DNA of 64,000 bases, from NCBI GenBank assembly GCA_937120495.1, contig CAKZJW010000074.1:1-64000 (forward strand), written 5' to 3'. Position numbers and translations under genes: made by a program. The notes beneath the pieces were generated by a model. It did not search any database. It was not told the DNA's origin and worked only from the letters and a program-made list of their open reading frames with translations. The DNA comes from an uncultured Oligoflexia bacterium (GTDB taxonomy: Bacteria > Bdellovibrionota > Bacteriovoracia > Bacteriovoracales > Bacteriovoracaceae). Shown one piece after another: positions 52,701-62,211 of the stretch (positions are counted from its first letter, which is position 1; every line of letters begins with the position of its first letter).

Positions 52701-54089
52701 GTGTTAGATAAAAAAGTTGCAAATAGTGTTATTCAAGCAGCACTAGAATGTGGAGCGAGTTTCTGTGATGTGTTTGTAGAAAGAACTACAACACAAACAT
52801 TAGGGTATAGATCTCAATCAATTAAAGACATAAAGTCGGGAATTGATTTTGGAATTGGTGTTAGATTAATTTTTGGTGAAAAAGCTTTATATGCTTATAC
52901 AAATTCTAAAAATGAAAATGATCTTGTTAACATGACTCGAAACCTAGCAGGCCATTATAAAAAAGATCAAATAACAAAATCAAATACTTTTGATTTTACA
53001 AAAGAAACTCCTTATAAAACAGTTGCAGCAGTCAATAGTGATAAAGAAGTTTCTTTAGATCATAAAATTTCTGTAATGAAAAAACTAGATGAATTAACAA
53101 GGGCTGAGAGTAAAAAAATAAGCCAAGTAAATATTGGCCTTTGGGAGTTTGAACAAAATATTGAGATCTTTGACTCAGAAGGTTTATACGCAACAGAGAA
53201 AAGGCCTTATATTCGACTAACTTCAACCGCTATTGCATCAGATGGCTCTAACCAAGCAACAGGAAGTTTTCATCCTGGAGCTCGTGGTGGATGGGAGTTT
53301 GTTGAGGGGGTTAATCTTGAAAAATTAGCAGTAGAAATCTCGAAGCAATCACTTACTGTTTTAGATGCAGATCCGTGTCCTGCGGGTAATATGCCCGTTG
53401 TAATTGATAATGGATTTGGTGGAGTTATTTTTCACGAAGCATGTGGACATCTTTTAGAAACAACAAGCGTTGAGAAAAAAGCAAGTGTTATGTGGGATAA
53501 AAAAGGTGAGCAAGTTGCCCATGAAGCACTAAGTGCTGTTGATGATGGGACAATTGATGGAGAGTGGGGATCGTTATCAATTGATGATGAAGGAATGCCA
53601 ACTCAAAGAACACAGCTAATAAAAGATGGAAAGCTTGAAAACTTTATGTGCGATAGGCTTGGTGAGATAAAAACTGGTCATCCAAGAACAGGATCTGGTC
53701 GAAGACAAAGTTATAAGTTTGCTCCGGCAAGTCGAATGAGAAATACTTTTATTGAGCCTGGAAAATTCTCTTTAGAAGAGCTTCTTACGAGTATGGGAGA
53801 TGGTCTCTATGCAAAAAAAATGGGTGGAGGCTCAGTAAATCCAGGAACTGGAGAATTTAATTTTTCTGTTCAAGAAGGCTACCTTGTTAAAAGTGGGAAA
53901 ATTGAAAAGGCAATTAAAGGAGCAACTTTAATCGGTAAAGGTGAGGATGTTCTTAAACGAATAAGTATGGTTGGTAATAACTTTGAGATGTCTACTGGTA
54001 TGTGTGGGTCAGTAAGTGGAAGTATTCCAGCAAACGTTGGACAGCCAGCTATTAAAGTCGATGAAATCCTTGTTGGAGGTCAAGCATGA
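52701..54089 (+). CDS. tldD: metalloprotease TldD
   Basis: TldD is the zinc-metallopeptidase subunit of the TldD/TldE complex, which removes the leader from microcin B17 and degrades unfolded peptides. The 462-residue protein has the HEACGHLLE motif (His245, Glu246, His249) and the family regions CDVFVERT and LTSMGDGLYAKKMGGGSVNPGTGEF. Translation starts at GTG 52701 after AAGGAG. The stop overlaps the tldE start (ATGA). It is divergent from the RiPP-like genes. Confidence 0.93.
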   Translation: MLDKKVANSVIQAALECGASFCDVFVERTTTQTLGYRSQSIKDIKSGIDFGIGVRLIFGEKALYAYTNSKNENDLVNMTRNLAGHYKKDQITKSNTFDFTKETPYKTVAAVNSDKEVSLDHKISVMKKLDELTRAESKKISQVNIGLWEFEQNIEIFDSEGLYATEKRPYIRLTSTAIASDGSNQATGSFHPGARGGWEFVEGVNLEKLAVEISKQSLTVLDADPCPAGNMPVVIDNGFGGVIFHEACGHLLETTSVEKKASVMWDKKGEQVAHEALSAVDDGTIDGEWGSLSIDDEGMPTQRTQLIKDGKLENFMCDRLGEIKTGHPRTGSGRRQSYKFAPASRMRNTFIEPGKFSLEELLTSMGDGLYAKKMGGGSVNPGTGEFNFSVQEGYLVKSGKIEKAIKGATLIGKGEDVLKRISMVGNNFEMSTGMCGSVSGSIPANVGQPAIKVDEILVGGQA

Positions 54090-55423
54090 ATAATGAATTA
54101 AAAAATAGTTTAGAAAAAATAATAAATTACGCTTCTAGTAATGGTGCTGATAGCTCCGATGCAATCCTAAATACTGGATCATCGTTTTCTTTAAGCGCTC
54201 AAAATGGAGAGATTGATAAATATAAACTTTCAGGGTCTTCTGTTGTTGGGATACGAGTTATAAAAGATGGAAAGGTTGGGTTGTCATACACTGAGGCTTT
54301 AGATGATGACGCTCTAGAATTTGCTGCAAAGGCAGCTCTAGAGAATGCTAAAAATACAGATGCAGATGAGAATCAAACTATTTCAATTAGATCATCAGCT
54401 GATTTAATTTCAAAAACAAAATTTAAAAAAGAAGATATCTCTGTTGAGAACAAAATTGATTTTTGTTTAAAACTTGAAGATGAAGTTAAGAAAAAAGATA
54501 AAAGAGTTCAAGCAGTTCCTTATAATGGATTTTCAGAATCGGAGTCTGAAAGTTATTATCTAAATAGTCTTGGCACTTTTGGATTTGATAATGAGTTTTA
54601 TCTAAGTTGTTATACATCTGCTCTAATTAATGAGGGGGCTGAAAATTCTATGCATTACCACAGCTCGATAGCGAGAGAATTTCAAAATCTAGATTTAAAA
54701 GACTGTGTTGATGAGAGTTTATTACATGCTTCGAATTGGCTTGGAGCAAAGTCCGTTGCAACAGGAAGTTATGATATTCTTTTTACTCAAGATGCGTTTG
54801 CAACAGTGTTTGGATGCTTTTCAAATATCTTTTCGGCAAAAGCGGCAATAGAAAAAGTTAATCCATTTGCTGATAAGTTAGGCCAGTCTGTAGCTATGAG
54901 TGAATTTAGTGTAGCGGATATTCCAAACTTTAATGATTCATTTTTTAAATATGAATTTGATAGTGAGGGTGTAAAGCGCAATGATCTTTGTTTGATTGAG
55001 AACGGAGTATTAAAAAACTTCTATCACAATACGGCTACAGCGAACTTCTTTAAAACGAAAACTACAGGGCATGCTTCTCGAGGACCAAAAAGTGCAATGG
55101 GAGTCGGTGGAACTACAAAAGTCGTTGGTCTTGGAAAAACATCTGATAGCTCAATAACTGATGGTGAATACTTAGAGATTCATTCTTTGCAAGGTGTACA
55201 CTCTGGAGCGAATTCAATCTCTGGTGAATTCTCGTTTGGAGCTTCCGGTTACCTATGTAGAGACGGTAAGAGAGTCCAGCCTGTTAAAGGGATAACTGTT
55301 GCTGGAAATTTTCATAAGATGTTATTGAATATAGGCGCAATTGGTGACAAAATCTATTCAACTGGAGATAAGGGATTCTTTTCTCCAAGAATTAGATTCT
55401 CAAATGTGAGTATAGCGGGATAA
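54086..55423 (+). CDS. pmbA: TldE/PmbA protease subunit
   Basis: The 445-residue partner of TldD lacks the HExxxH motif, as expected for the non-catalytic subunit. It has DAILNTGSSFSLSAQNGEIDKYK at the start and NTATANFFKTKTTGHASRG late, typical of PmbA. The ATG overlaps the tldD stop. Together they form the barrel protease that processes small peptides. A short envelope protein gene follows 3 bases later. Confidence 0.93.
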   Translation: MNNELKNSLEKIINYASSNGADSSDAILNTGSSFSLSAQNGEIDKYKLSGSSVVGIRVIKDGKVGLSYTEALDDDALEFAAKAALENAKNTDADENQTISIRSSADLISKTKFKKEDISVENKIDFCLKLEDEVKKKDKRVQAVPYNGFSESESESYYLNSLGTFGFDNEFYLSCYTSALINEGAENSMHYHSSIAREFQNLDLKDCVDESLLHASNWLGAKSVATGSYDILFTQDAFATVFGCFSNIFSAKAAIEKVNPFADKLGQSVAMSEFSVADIPNFNDSFFKYEFDSEGVKRNDLCLIENGVLKNFYHNTATANFFKTKTTGHASRGPKSAMGVGGTTKVVGLGKTSDSSITDGEYLEIHSLQGVHSGANSISGEFSFGASGYLCRDGKRVQPVKGITVAGNFHKMLLNIGAIGDKIYSTGDKGFFSPRIRFSNVSIAG

Positions 55424-55426
55424 TAA

Positions 55427-55948
55427 ATGAAATCATGGAAAATAAAGCTTCTTGTTCCAATTGTGTTAATTACAGTTGGCTTTGCTGCGAAATTCATACT
55501 TTGGGACTTTGCCATATCAACAGGTAAAAGAGTTGGTAATCTAACCAAAATATCTAAGAAAGGAAAAATCTTTAGAACTTGGGAAGGAACAATTGATGAA
55601 GGGAGTGGAGATAAACTAACTTCAAACTTTTCAGTTCGAAATAATGATCTAGGTGATGAGCTCTATGGTTACGAAGGTAAGCAAGTAATAATCTATTATG
55701 AAGAACATATTTTTGGATGGCCATGGGATACGAAATATAACGTAACTTCTTGGAAGCCAAAAGATCCAGTAGTAAGCCAGCTGCAATCAAATGAAAATGG
55801 AGAAGTTGTCGATCAATTAAGCAAAGCTCTTTTTTGTTCAATGCTTGGGTCTCTTTATAAAAACCAAGAACTCTATAATAAAGTTAAAGATTATATGAAA
55901 GAGGATAATCTTTATCTGTATAATCAATACGAAAAATGTAATGAATGA
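55427..55948 (+). CDS. small membrane-anchored protein, unknown function
   Basis: The 173-residue protein has one N-terminal transmembrane segment (about 8-27) and an external domain containing STGKRVGNLTKISKKGKIFRTWEG. Similar proteins of unknown function with this SxGxRxGxLxKxSxKG..WKTWEG pattern are known in several phyla. It lies between tldE and the MATE gene with a 4-base overlap to the latter. It may be in the same operon. Confidence 0.6.
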   Translation: MKSWKIKLLVPIVLITVGFAAKFILWDFAISTGKRVGNLTKISKKGKIFRTWEGTIDEGSGDKLTSNFSVRNNDLGDELYGYEGKQVIIYYEEHIFGWPWDTKYNVTSWKPKDPVVSQLQSNENGEVVDQLSKALFCSMLGSLYKNQELYNKVKDYMKEDNLYLYNQYEKCNE

Positions 55949-57255
55949 TTAGAGTATTTAAACTTCATTCAATAAAAGAATTAACTCAATTCTCTATTCC
56001 AATAATTCTTGGTCAACTTGGTATAATGCTTATTAGTGCTGGAGATATGTATGTGGCCTCAAGTCACTCGACATTATCTGTTGGTGCGATTGGCGTTGCA
56101 ACGGGATTTTTTAATCCTATCTTTCTTTTTGGAGTAGGGCTGATGTCAGGTATCTCTCCTGCACTAGCTATAAGAAGAGGAGAAGGGAAAAATGTTGAAA
56201 AGCAGTTTTTAAACTCAATTATATTTGCCACGATAGCCGGATTTTTATTAACTTTTTTAACTTTAGGTTTTAACTTCTTTATTCCATATCTAGGTATTGA
56301 TAAAGAGATGCTTGAATATGTTCAACGATATATTGCCGTTGTGGCATGGTCGTTTCCTTTTGCTTATATTGCACAGGCCGTAAAAGAATTTCTTCAGTCT
56401 TTTGAAGATGTGTTTTTTGCAAATTTAATTTCAATTCTTGCTGTCTTTGTAAACTTAGCTCTTAATTATTTACTTGTTTTTGGAGTGAATGATTTTGCGG
56501 GCCTAGGATTTGATGGACTTGCTATTGCTAGTGTTGCGATTAGAGTTCTTTTAGCAATTGCGAGTATTATTTATAGTTTAAAATATATTAAAAGATCAAA
56601 AGTATGCTTTAAAGATATTTCGTATATGTTTAAGTTTAGTTTACCAATTGCCTCGATGTTTTTTATAGAAGTTCTCGCATTTTGCTTAGTTAGCGTTCTT
56701 GTTGGAGGTATGGGGGTTGTTCTATCCGCGACAAATACTTTAATCCTAACAGTGGCTTCCGTTACATTTATGATCCCTTTATCTATTTCTAGTGCAGTAG
56801 GTGTTAAAGTTGGGGCTTCTTTTGGTGAAAAGAATATCCAAGGAGTTCGGGACTATGCTTTTTCTGCAATTTTTATGAGCACATGTTTTATGAGTCTTTC
56901 TGCTCTAACTTATATCCTTTTCCCCGAACTTATTATGAATTTTTTAAGTTCAGATCCTCTTGTGATTAAAGCTGGAGTTTCAATTCTTATCGTTGTTGCT
57001 CTTTTTCAATTAGCTGATGGATTACAAATAACACTAAATGGTATTCTTCGAGGGCTTGCAATGACAAAAGAGCCATTTATGGGCATATTGGCCGGGTATT
57101 GGTTGTGCGGTGTTCCGTTTGGGATTTACTTGGCGTATTTCCAAGATATGCAGGCTAAGGGCCTTTGGATAGGACTCGCTGTATCTTTAACTTTAGTAGC
57201 ACTATTTTTAGGAATATTATTTAAAAAGAAACTTCAAACTCTTAAATGGCAGTGA
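55945..57255 (+). CDS. MATE-family efflux transporter
   Basis: The 436-residue protein has 12 predicted transmembrane helices in two similar halves, as in NorM/MATE Na+- or H+-coupled drug exporters. PIILGQLGIMLISAGDMYVAS and the second-half FKFSLPIASMFFIEVLAF and LNGILRGLAMTKEPF segments mark the two halves. The start overlaps the preceding stop by 4 bases. It could export a small product; in this context a modified peptide is one possibility, by inference only. Confidence 0.88.
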   Translation: MIRVFKLHSIKELTQFSIPIILGQLGIMLISAGDMYVASSHSTLSVGAIGVATGFFNPIFLFGVGLMSGISPALAIRRGEGKNVEKQFLNSIIFATIAGFLLTFLTLGFNFFIPYLGIDKEMLEYVQRYIAVVAWSFPFAYIAQAVKEFLQSFEDVFFANLISILAVFVNLALNYLLVFGVNDFAGLGFDGLAIASVAIRVLLAIASIIYSLKYIKRSKVCFKDISYMFKFSLPIASMFFIEVLAFCLVSVLVGGMGVVLSATNTLILTVASVTFMIPLSISSAVGVKVGASFGEKNIQGVRDYAFSAIFMSTCFMSLSALTYILFPELIMNFLSSDPLVIKAGVSILIVVALFQLADGLQITLNGILRGLAMTKEPFMGILAGYWLCGVPFGIYLAYFQDMQAKGLWIGLAVSLTLVALFLGILFKKKLQTLKWQ

Positions 57256-57314
57256 CTTGTAATTCCAAATTTGATAAAAATTCTTATAATTAATTTATTT
57301 GGGAGAGTTTTCAA

Positions 57315-58358
57315 GTGGAAAATACTGAAACAACAGCGCAAGAAGAGTTACTATCTCTAGGTCATTACAACAGAACTGTATCTAAAGAATTACCGAAAGA
57401 GATTTTTAAAAGACAACCTCTGAGACTTCTATATGGAGTTTTGTTCTACGGTGTTGCTGCCGCTATTGTTTACTTATTTAAAAATTATGAACTACACTTC
57501 TTTGTAAAACTTGCATTGTCCCTAGTAATGGGAACCTTCATTGCGGGTGGAACTTTTCTTGGTCATGAAATAATTCATGGGGCGATAGTTAAGGGTAAAA
57601 AACTTCAGGATTTCTTAGGATTTTTTACTTTTGCTCCATTTTTAATCTCACCAACTTATTGGAGATTTTGGCACAATAATCTTCACCACGGAAATACACA
57701 GCTGCTTTATAAGGACCCGGATGCATTCCCAACAAAGATGATTTGGAAAAGAAGCAAGTTTATGAAATGGGCCTTCCCATATACTCCAGGATCTGGTCAC
57801 AAAAGAAGTTATTTGTACTTTTTTTGGTGGTTTTCATTTCAGGCAGTATTAAACCAAGTTTATATGAGATTTGGTTTGAAGATGTGGGAAAAAATGAATC
57901 ACAAAAAAGTAACAATTGAGTTTACGTTTACATTAATTGTCGCAATGCTCTATATGAGTTTTATTGGCGTTGAAAATTGGATCTGGTTAGGACTTATTCC
58001 ATTTATGATTCAAAACTATACGGTAATGAGTTATATCTCTACAAATCACAACCTGAGCCCATACACGAAGATAAACGATCCTCTTATGAACTCACTTACT
58101 GTAACAAACAATCCGATCTCGGAATTTGTTAATATGAATTTTGGATACCACACAGAGCATCATCTATTCCCTAATATGCCAATGGGTAAAGCCAAGCTTG
58201 TAAGTGAGAAATTAAAAGAGATGTATCCGGAAAGATATAAGATAATGCCAAAGTCTAAGGCATTAAAATTACTATATTCTACACCTCGAATTTATAAAAA
58301 TAGAGACGTATTAGTTAACCCTGAGACGAATGAAGAATTTAGAACGCTGGGTCGTTAA
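57315..58358 (+). CDS. fatty acid desaturase-like di-iron membrane protein
   Basis: The 347-residue protein has four or more hydrophobic segments and three histidine boxes: His84-Glu-Ile-Ile-His88, His120 with His124-His125 (HNNLHH), and HTEHH (about 270s), which coordinate the di-iron site. The layout is that of membrane desaturases/hydroxylases that act on acyl lipids. It starts at GTG 57315 (GGGAGAG upstream). The substrate and double-bond position are unknown. Confidence 0.85.
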   Translation: MENTETTAQEELLSLGHYNRTVSKELPKEIFKRQPLRLLYGVLFYGVAAAIVYLFKNYELHFFVKLALSLVMGTFIAGGTFLGHEIIHGAIVKGKKLQDFLGFFTFAPFLISPTYWRFWHNNLHHGNTQLLYKDPDAFPTKMIWKRSKFMKWAFPYTPGSGHKRSYLYFFWWFSFQAVLNQVYMRFGLKMWEKMNHKKVTIEFTFTLIVAMLYMSFIGVENWIWLGLIPFMIQNYTVMSYISTNHNLSPYTKINDPLMNSLTVTNNPISEFVNMNFGYHTEHHLFPNMPMGKAKLVSEKLKEMYPERYKIMPKSKALKLLYSTPRIYKNRDVLVNPETNEEFRTLGR

Positions 58359-58482
58359 TTCTTAACTCAAGCTTAACAAATATTTAGTTAAAAACATTTA
58401 CAAATAGCCACGAGCGCGATTTCATATAAGTAGTTTTTTTCAGGAATGGACGAAAAAAATAAATAAATCAAGGAAGGTTTAA

Positions 58483-59367
58483 GTGAAAAGAATTCTGCTA
58501 TCTTTATTAGTGCTGTCATTCTCAGTTTCAGCAAGTGTAAAAATCTCATCATACAATATTCGAAATTTTGGGAAATCAAGTAACAAGACGAATAAGACTC
58601 ATTTGAAATCAATTATTTCATCACTAAAGTCTGATCTTATTGCGACTCAAGAAATTTATGATAATAACGGATTTCACGCTTTTGTTAGAAATGAATTTCC
58701 AAACTATAAATTAGAATTATCTGCTTGCGGTGGCGGAGGAAAACAAAATATTGGCCTCATGTACAACCCTTCAACTTTAACACTTGAAAAGCTCGAAGAA
58801 GACAATCAAGTTGCTGCAATTGATGGAGTAATGACTAATGGTTGTTATTCATTAAGACCCGCTTTAATTGGTCATTTTAAAGTTAATAAAACAAAGAAGA
58901 AATTTACCGCAGTTGTACTTCACTTAAAAGCTGGTGGAAATGAACGCAGCTACGAAAAAAGAAAAAAACAATACAGATATCTAAAAACGCTAGTTTCTAG
59001 CCTTAAAAGAAAGGGACATAAAAATATCGTTCTTCTTGGGGATATGAATACTACTGGCTGGGATGATAGAGATATCGACTTTAGAAATTTTGATAACCTT
59101 CTTTCTCATGCAAAGCTAACATCTGTTTCTGAACAGCTGGGATGTACATCTTATTGGACGGGGCATGATAGAGGAGATGGGCTAGAGAGTCCTTCGGTTC
59201 TAGATCATATTTTATACACAGGAAATTTTCTTGGACTAAAGGTAAAAGAAGTTTCTGTTGGTTCACATTGTGAAAAAGCAAAGTGCCAAGAAGTTGGAAA
59301 GCCAACTCTTGGAACAAGCTATAGTTCAGTAAGTGATCATTGCCCAATATCTGCTAAATTTAACTAA
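58483..59367 (+). CDS. exported DNase I-like endonuclease
   Basis: The 294-residue protein has a signal peptide (about 1-18) and an endonuclease/exonuclease/phosphatase fold: SYNIRNFG, ATQEIYD (metal Glu), VLHLKAGGNERS, LLGDMNTTGWDD and the C-terminal SSVSDHCPISAKF with the catalytic His. Four cysteines in the last third could form disulfides. It starts at GTG 58483 with AAGGAAGG upstream. It most likely degrades DNA or RNA outside the cell. Length is closest to bacterial extracellular DNase I-like enzymes. Confidence 0.86.
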   Translation: MKRILLSLLVLSFSVSASVKISSYNIRNFGKSSNKTNKTHLKSIISSLKSDLIATQEIYDNNGFHAFVRNEFPNYKLELSACGGGGKQNIGLMYNPSTLTLEKLEEDNQVAAIDGVMTNGCYSLRPALIGHFKVNKTKKKFTAVVLHLKAGGNERSYEKRKKQYRYLKTLVSSLKRKGHKNIVLLGDMNTTGWDDRDIDFRNFDNLLSHAKLTSVSEQLGCTSYWTGHDRGDGLESPSVLDHILYTGNFLGLKVKEVSVGSHCEKAKCQEVGKPTLGTSYSSVSDHCPISAKFN

Positions 59368-59369
59368 AA

Positions 59370-60017
59370 ATGAAAACATTTGAAAAAGAGTACTGGGATT
59401 ATAATTATTCCAGCCCAAAGACAATGGATGGAATTGGTAATGCCAATGATCATGCAAAATACTTAAAATCTTTTTTTGATTTAGAGTTAATCGATATTTC
59501 AAGTATCGTGGATCTAGGCTTTGGATACGGTTATTTATTTCAAAAAATGCTTAAAACATTTATTCCTTACAAAGCTTGCGGAATTGAACCTTCGCTTTAT
59601 GCTTATAATAAAGCTCGTGCTAGAAAGCTAAAGCCAGTAGATTCGACAAAATTAGACCTTTATAACGAGTCAATACAGCAGTGGTGCAAAAGAGCTGACA
59701 CTAATAAGCAAAGATTTGATCTTGCTCTTTGTAATTCTGTTTTTCAATATATTGAAAAAAAGGACCTTGAAGAAATAGTAGCGATTTTATCTAAGAGAGT
59801 TAAGTATCTCTACTTAACTGTGCCAACGGATATTGAGCTTGAAAGACAAGTAGATGAGCTAGACTTTAATGATACCTATGCCATAAGAAGATCGAGAAAA
59901 TTTTATAGAAATATTTTAACAAAGCATTTTACAAATATTTCAAGTAAACTGTGGGAGAGTAAATATTATTTTGATGAAAAATCAAGTTTGTTTACTGACT
60001 TACTTTATAGAAGTTAA
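59370..60017 (+). CDS. class I SAM-dependent methyltransferase
   Basis: The 215-residue protein has the SAM-binding motif I IVDLGFGYGYLF, the acidic motif II loop CGIEPS and motif IV DLALCNSVFQYI. It has no further domain. It starts 2 bases after the endonuclease stop, so it is likely co-transcribed, although the functions are unrelated. The substrate is unknown. Confidence 0.8.
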   Translation: MKTFEKEYWDYNYSSPKTMDGIGNANDHAKYLKSFFDLELIDISSIVDLGFGYGYLFQKMLKTFIPYKACGIEPSLYAYNKARARKLKPVDSTKLDLYNESIQQWCKRADTNKQRFDLALCNSVFQYIEKKDLEEIVAILSKRVKYLYLTVPTDIELERQVDELDFNDTYAIRRSRKFYRNILTKHFTNISSKLWESKYYFDEKSSLFTDLLYRS

Positions 60018-60029
60018 ACGGGAGAAGTA

Positions 60030-61223
60030 ATGAATTTTATTTCAGATAGAGCAAATAATTTAGAAGAATCAGCAACCCTGAAAATGGCCGCTTTAGCTAG
60101 AGAGCTTAAAGCTCAAGGTAAAGACATTATCGGGTTAACTCTTGGGGAGCCTGATTTCAATACACCCGACTTTGTAAAGGCAGCAGCAAAAAAAGCGATC
60201 GATGATAATTACTCTCATTACACACCTGTGCCAGGCTTAGATGAAATTCGAGAAGCGATCGTTGCAAAGTTTAAAAAAGAAAATGGTCTTGAGTTTAATA
60301 AAAATCAAATCGTTGTAAGTACAGGTGCAAAACATTCGATAATGAACTTAATGTTATCTCTTGTAAATCCAGGAGACGAAGTCATTTTACCTGCACCATA
60401 TTGGGTTAGTTATATTGAAATGGTTAAATTTGCTCAAGGAAAACCTGTCGTTATTAATACTTCAATTGAGACAGAGTTTAAAATAACAAAAGAACAATTA
60501 GAAGATGTAATTACAAAAGACACCAAAGCTTTTCTTTTTAGTAATCCTTGTAATCCCTCAGGCGCAGCTTACTCAAAGGATGAGCTTCAAGGCTTAGTAA
60601 GTGTTTTTGAAAAATACCCAAATACCGTAATTATCTCTGATGAAATTTATGAATATATAAATTTCTCAGGAAAAAATATAAGCCTTGCAAGTTTTGAGTC
60701 TATTAAAGATAGAGTTGTTACCGTTAATGGAGTATCAAAAGGCTTCGCAATGACTGGCTGGAGAATAGGTTATATTGCAGCTCCTCAAGAAGTAGCAAAA
60801 GCCTGTGGTAAAATCCAAGGTCAGTTTACATCTGGAGCAAATGCTGTTGCTCAAATGGCTGCAGTTGCTGCATTAGAAGCTGGAAGCGAAAAAGTTCAAT
60901 ACATGAAAGATGAATTTTTAAAAAGAAGAGACTTGATGGTTTCATTATTAAAAACAATTAATGGGTTGAAAGTGAATATTCCTCAAGGAGCTTTTTATCT
61001 TTTTCCTGATGTTTCTAACTTTTATGGAAAATCATTTAATGGGAAAACAGTGAGCAATTCTGAAGATATGTGCTCTTACTTAATTGAAGAGGCCCTTGTT
61101 GCAACAACACCGGGAAGTGCTTTTGGAAGCCCGAACTGTATTCGATTATCATATGCGACAAGTGATGAGTTACTAAAAAAAGCAGCGGATAGAATGAAAA
61201 AGGCCCTCGGAAATCTTAGTTAA
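60030..61223 (+). CDS. aspC: aspartate aminotransferase, class I (AAT-I beta type)
   Basis: A 397-residue PLP enzyme that moves the amino group between aspartate and 2-oxoglutarate. It has ALARELKAQGKDIIGLTLGEPDF at the start, SNPCNPSGAAY, the PLP-lysine segment GVSKGFAMTGWRIGY and PQGAFYLFPDVSNF. These match the subgroup-Ib bacterial aspartate/prephenate aminotransferases. GGGAGAAG precedes the ATG. The symbol is given in the general sense. It overlaps the AI-2E family gene by 8 bases at its 3' end. Confidence 0.92.
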   Translation: MNFISDRANNLEESATLKMAALARELKAQGKDIIGLTLGEPDFNTPDFVKAAAKKAIDDNYSHYTPVPGLDEIREAIVAKFKKENGLEFNKNQIVVSTGAKHSIMNLMLSLVNPGDEVILPAPYWVSYIEMVKFAQGKPVVINTSIETEFKITKEQLEDVITKDTKAFLFSNPCNPSGAAYSKDELQGLVSVFEKYPNTVIISDEIYEYINFSGKNISLASFESIKDRVVTVNGVSKGFAMTGWRIGYIAAPQEVAKACGKIQGQFTSGANAVAQMAAVAALEAGSEKVQYMKDEFLKRRDLMVSLLKTINGLKVNIPQGAFYLFPDVSNFYGKSFNGKTVSNSEDMCSYLIEEALVATTPGSAFGSPNCIRLSYATSDELLKKAADRMKKALGNLS

Positions 61224-62211
61224 ATCGTCCTGCAAAAATTTCAGCAACAGGCTTTGTTAATTCAATCTTACTGAAAATAATTTTTAGAGTTGCCGTAATA
61301 GGCACAGATAAAAACATCCCAGGTATTCCCCAGATAAATCCCCAAAAAGTTAAAAATAAAAGAATTGTAACGGGGTGAAGATCCATACTATCCCCAAGCA
61401 TCTTTGGCTCAAGAACATTTCCAATAATAGCTTGCAATAAGACAGTAATCACTATTACAAAAGGCGTTTGCCAACCAAGACCAAATTGAAGAAGTAAAAC
61501 AGGTATTGGTAAAATCATTGCAACGACAGAACCAATATTTGGGATAAAATTTAAAAGAAAAGTTAGCATTGCAAACATAATTGCAAGATCTACATCGGCA
61601 ATCAGATAAACGATATAGCTGAGACCACCAGTCATAATTGATAATAATAATTTAGAGCTAACATATTTTGCAATACTGCTTTTAATCATCTCGAGAGTTT
61701 TAACTTCTCTCTTACTAATATTTTCTCCTGTTAACAGAAAAAGGGAAAAGATTATAATTAAAAAAGTATTACTAAAAAGACTTAACATACTTCCTGTTAG
61801 ACTTTTGAGAAATGAAAAAATCGGAAGTGATTTTAATTTTCCTCTTATATCATATTCACTTATGTCAAAACCGAGACTTTCAGCTTTTAACTCAATAAAG
61901 CTTGCAGCGCCGTTTACCTTGTCTTTATACTGATCAGCTCCTTCTAGAAATGAGTCGATTGATGAAGAGGTTAGTAATGTGAATAGAACAAATGTAACTA
62001 AAAAAAGTAAAACGGTTATTACAAGAGAGACGAAGTGTGGAAGTTTAAACTTTCCTTGCATCCAGTGCATCACGGGTGAAATCGTAAGGTAGAGAAAAAT
62101 CGAAAAAACAAAAGGTACCATAACTACTTTTGTAAAGTAGAGTACACAAGCAACTGCTATAACAGTTAAAATAAATAAGCAGGCACTATTTAGCTTTTGT
62201 GTATCTTGCAT
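61216..62211 (-). CDS. AI-2E family transporter (UPF0118 permease)
   Basis: The 331-residue integral membrane protein has about eight transmembrane helices and the family's GNVLEPKMLGDSMDLHPVTILLFL segment near its C-terminal third. Members include TqsA-like exporters and Na+/H+ exchangers; AI-2 transport is not proven for most. It begins directly after the stop of the phospholipase D-like gene (1-base overlap), so both are co-transcribed. Confidence 0.87.
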   Translation of the reverse strand: MQDTQKLNSACLFILTVIAVACVLYFTKVVMVPFVFSIFLYLTISPVMHWMQGKFKLPHFVSLVITVLLFLVTFVLFTLLTSSSIDSFLEGADQYKDKVNGAASFIELKAESLGFDISEYDIRGKLKSLPIFSFLKSLTGSMLSLFSNTFLIIIFSLFLLTGENISKREVKTLEMIKSSIAKYVSSKLLLSIMTGGLSYIVYLIADVDLAIMFAMLTFLLNFIPNIGSVVAMILPIPVLLLQFGLGWQTPFVIVITVLLQAIIGNVLEPKMLGDSMDLHPVTILLFLTFWGFIWGIPGMFLSVPITATLKIIFSKIELTKPVAEIFAGRFN

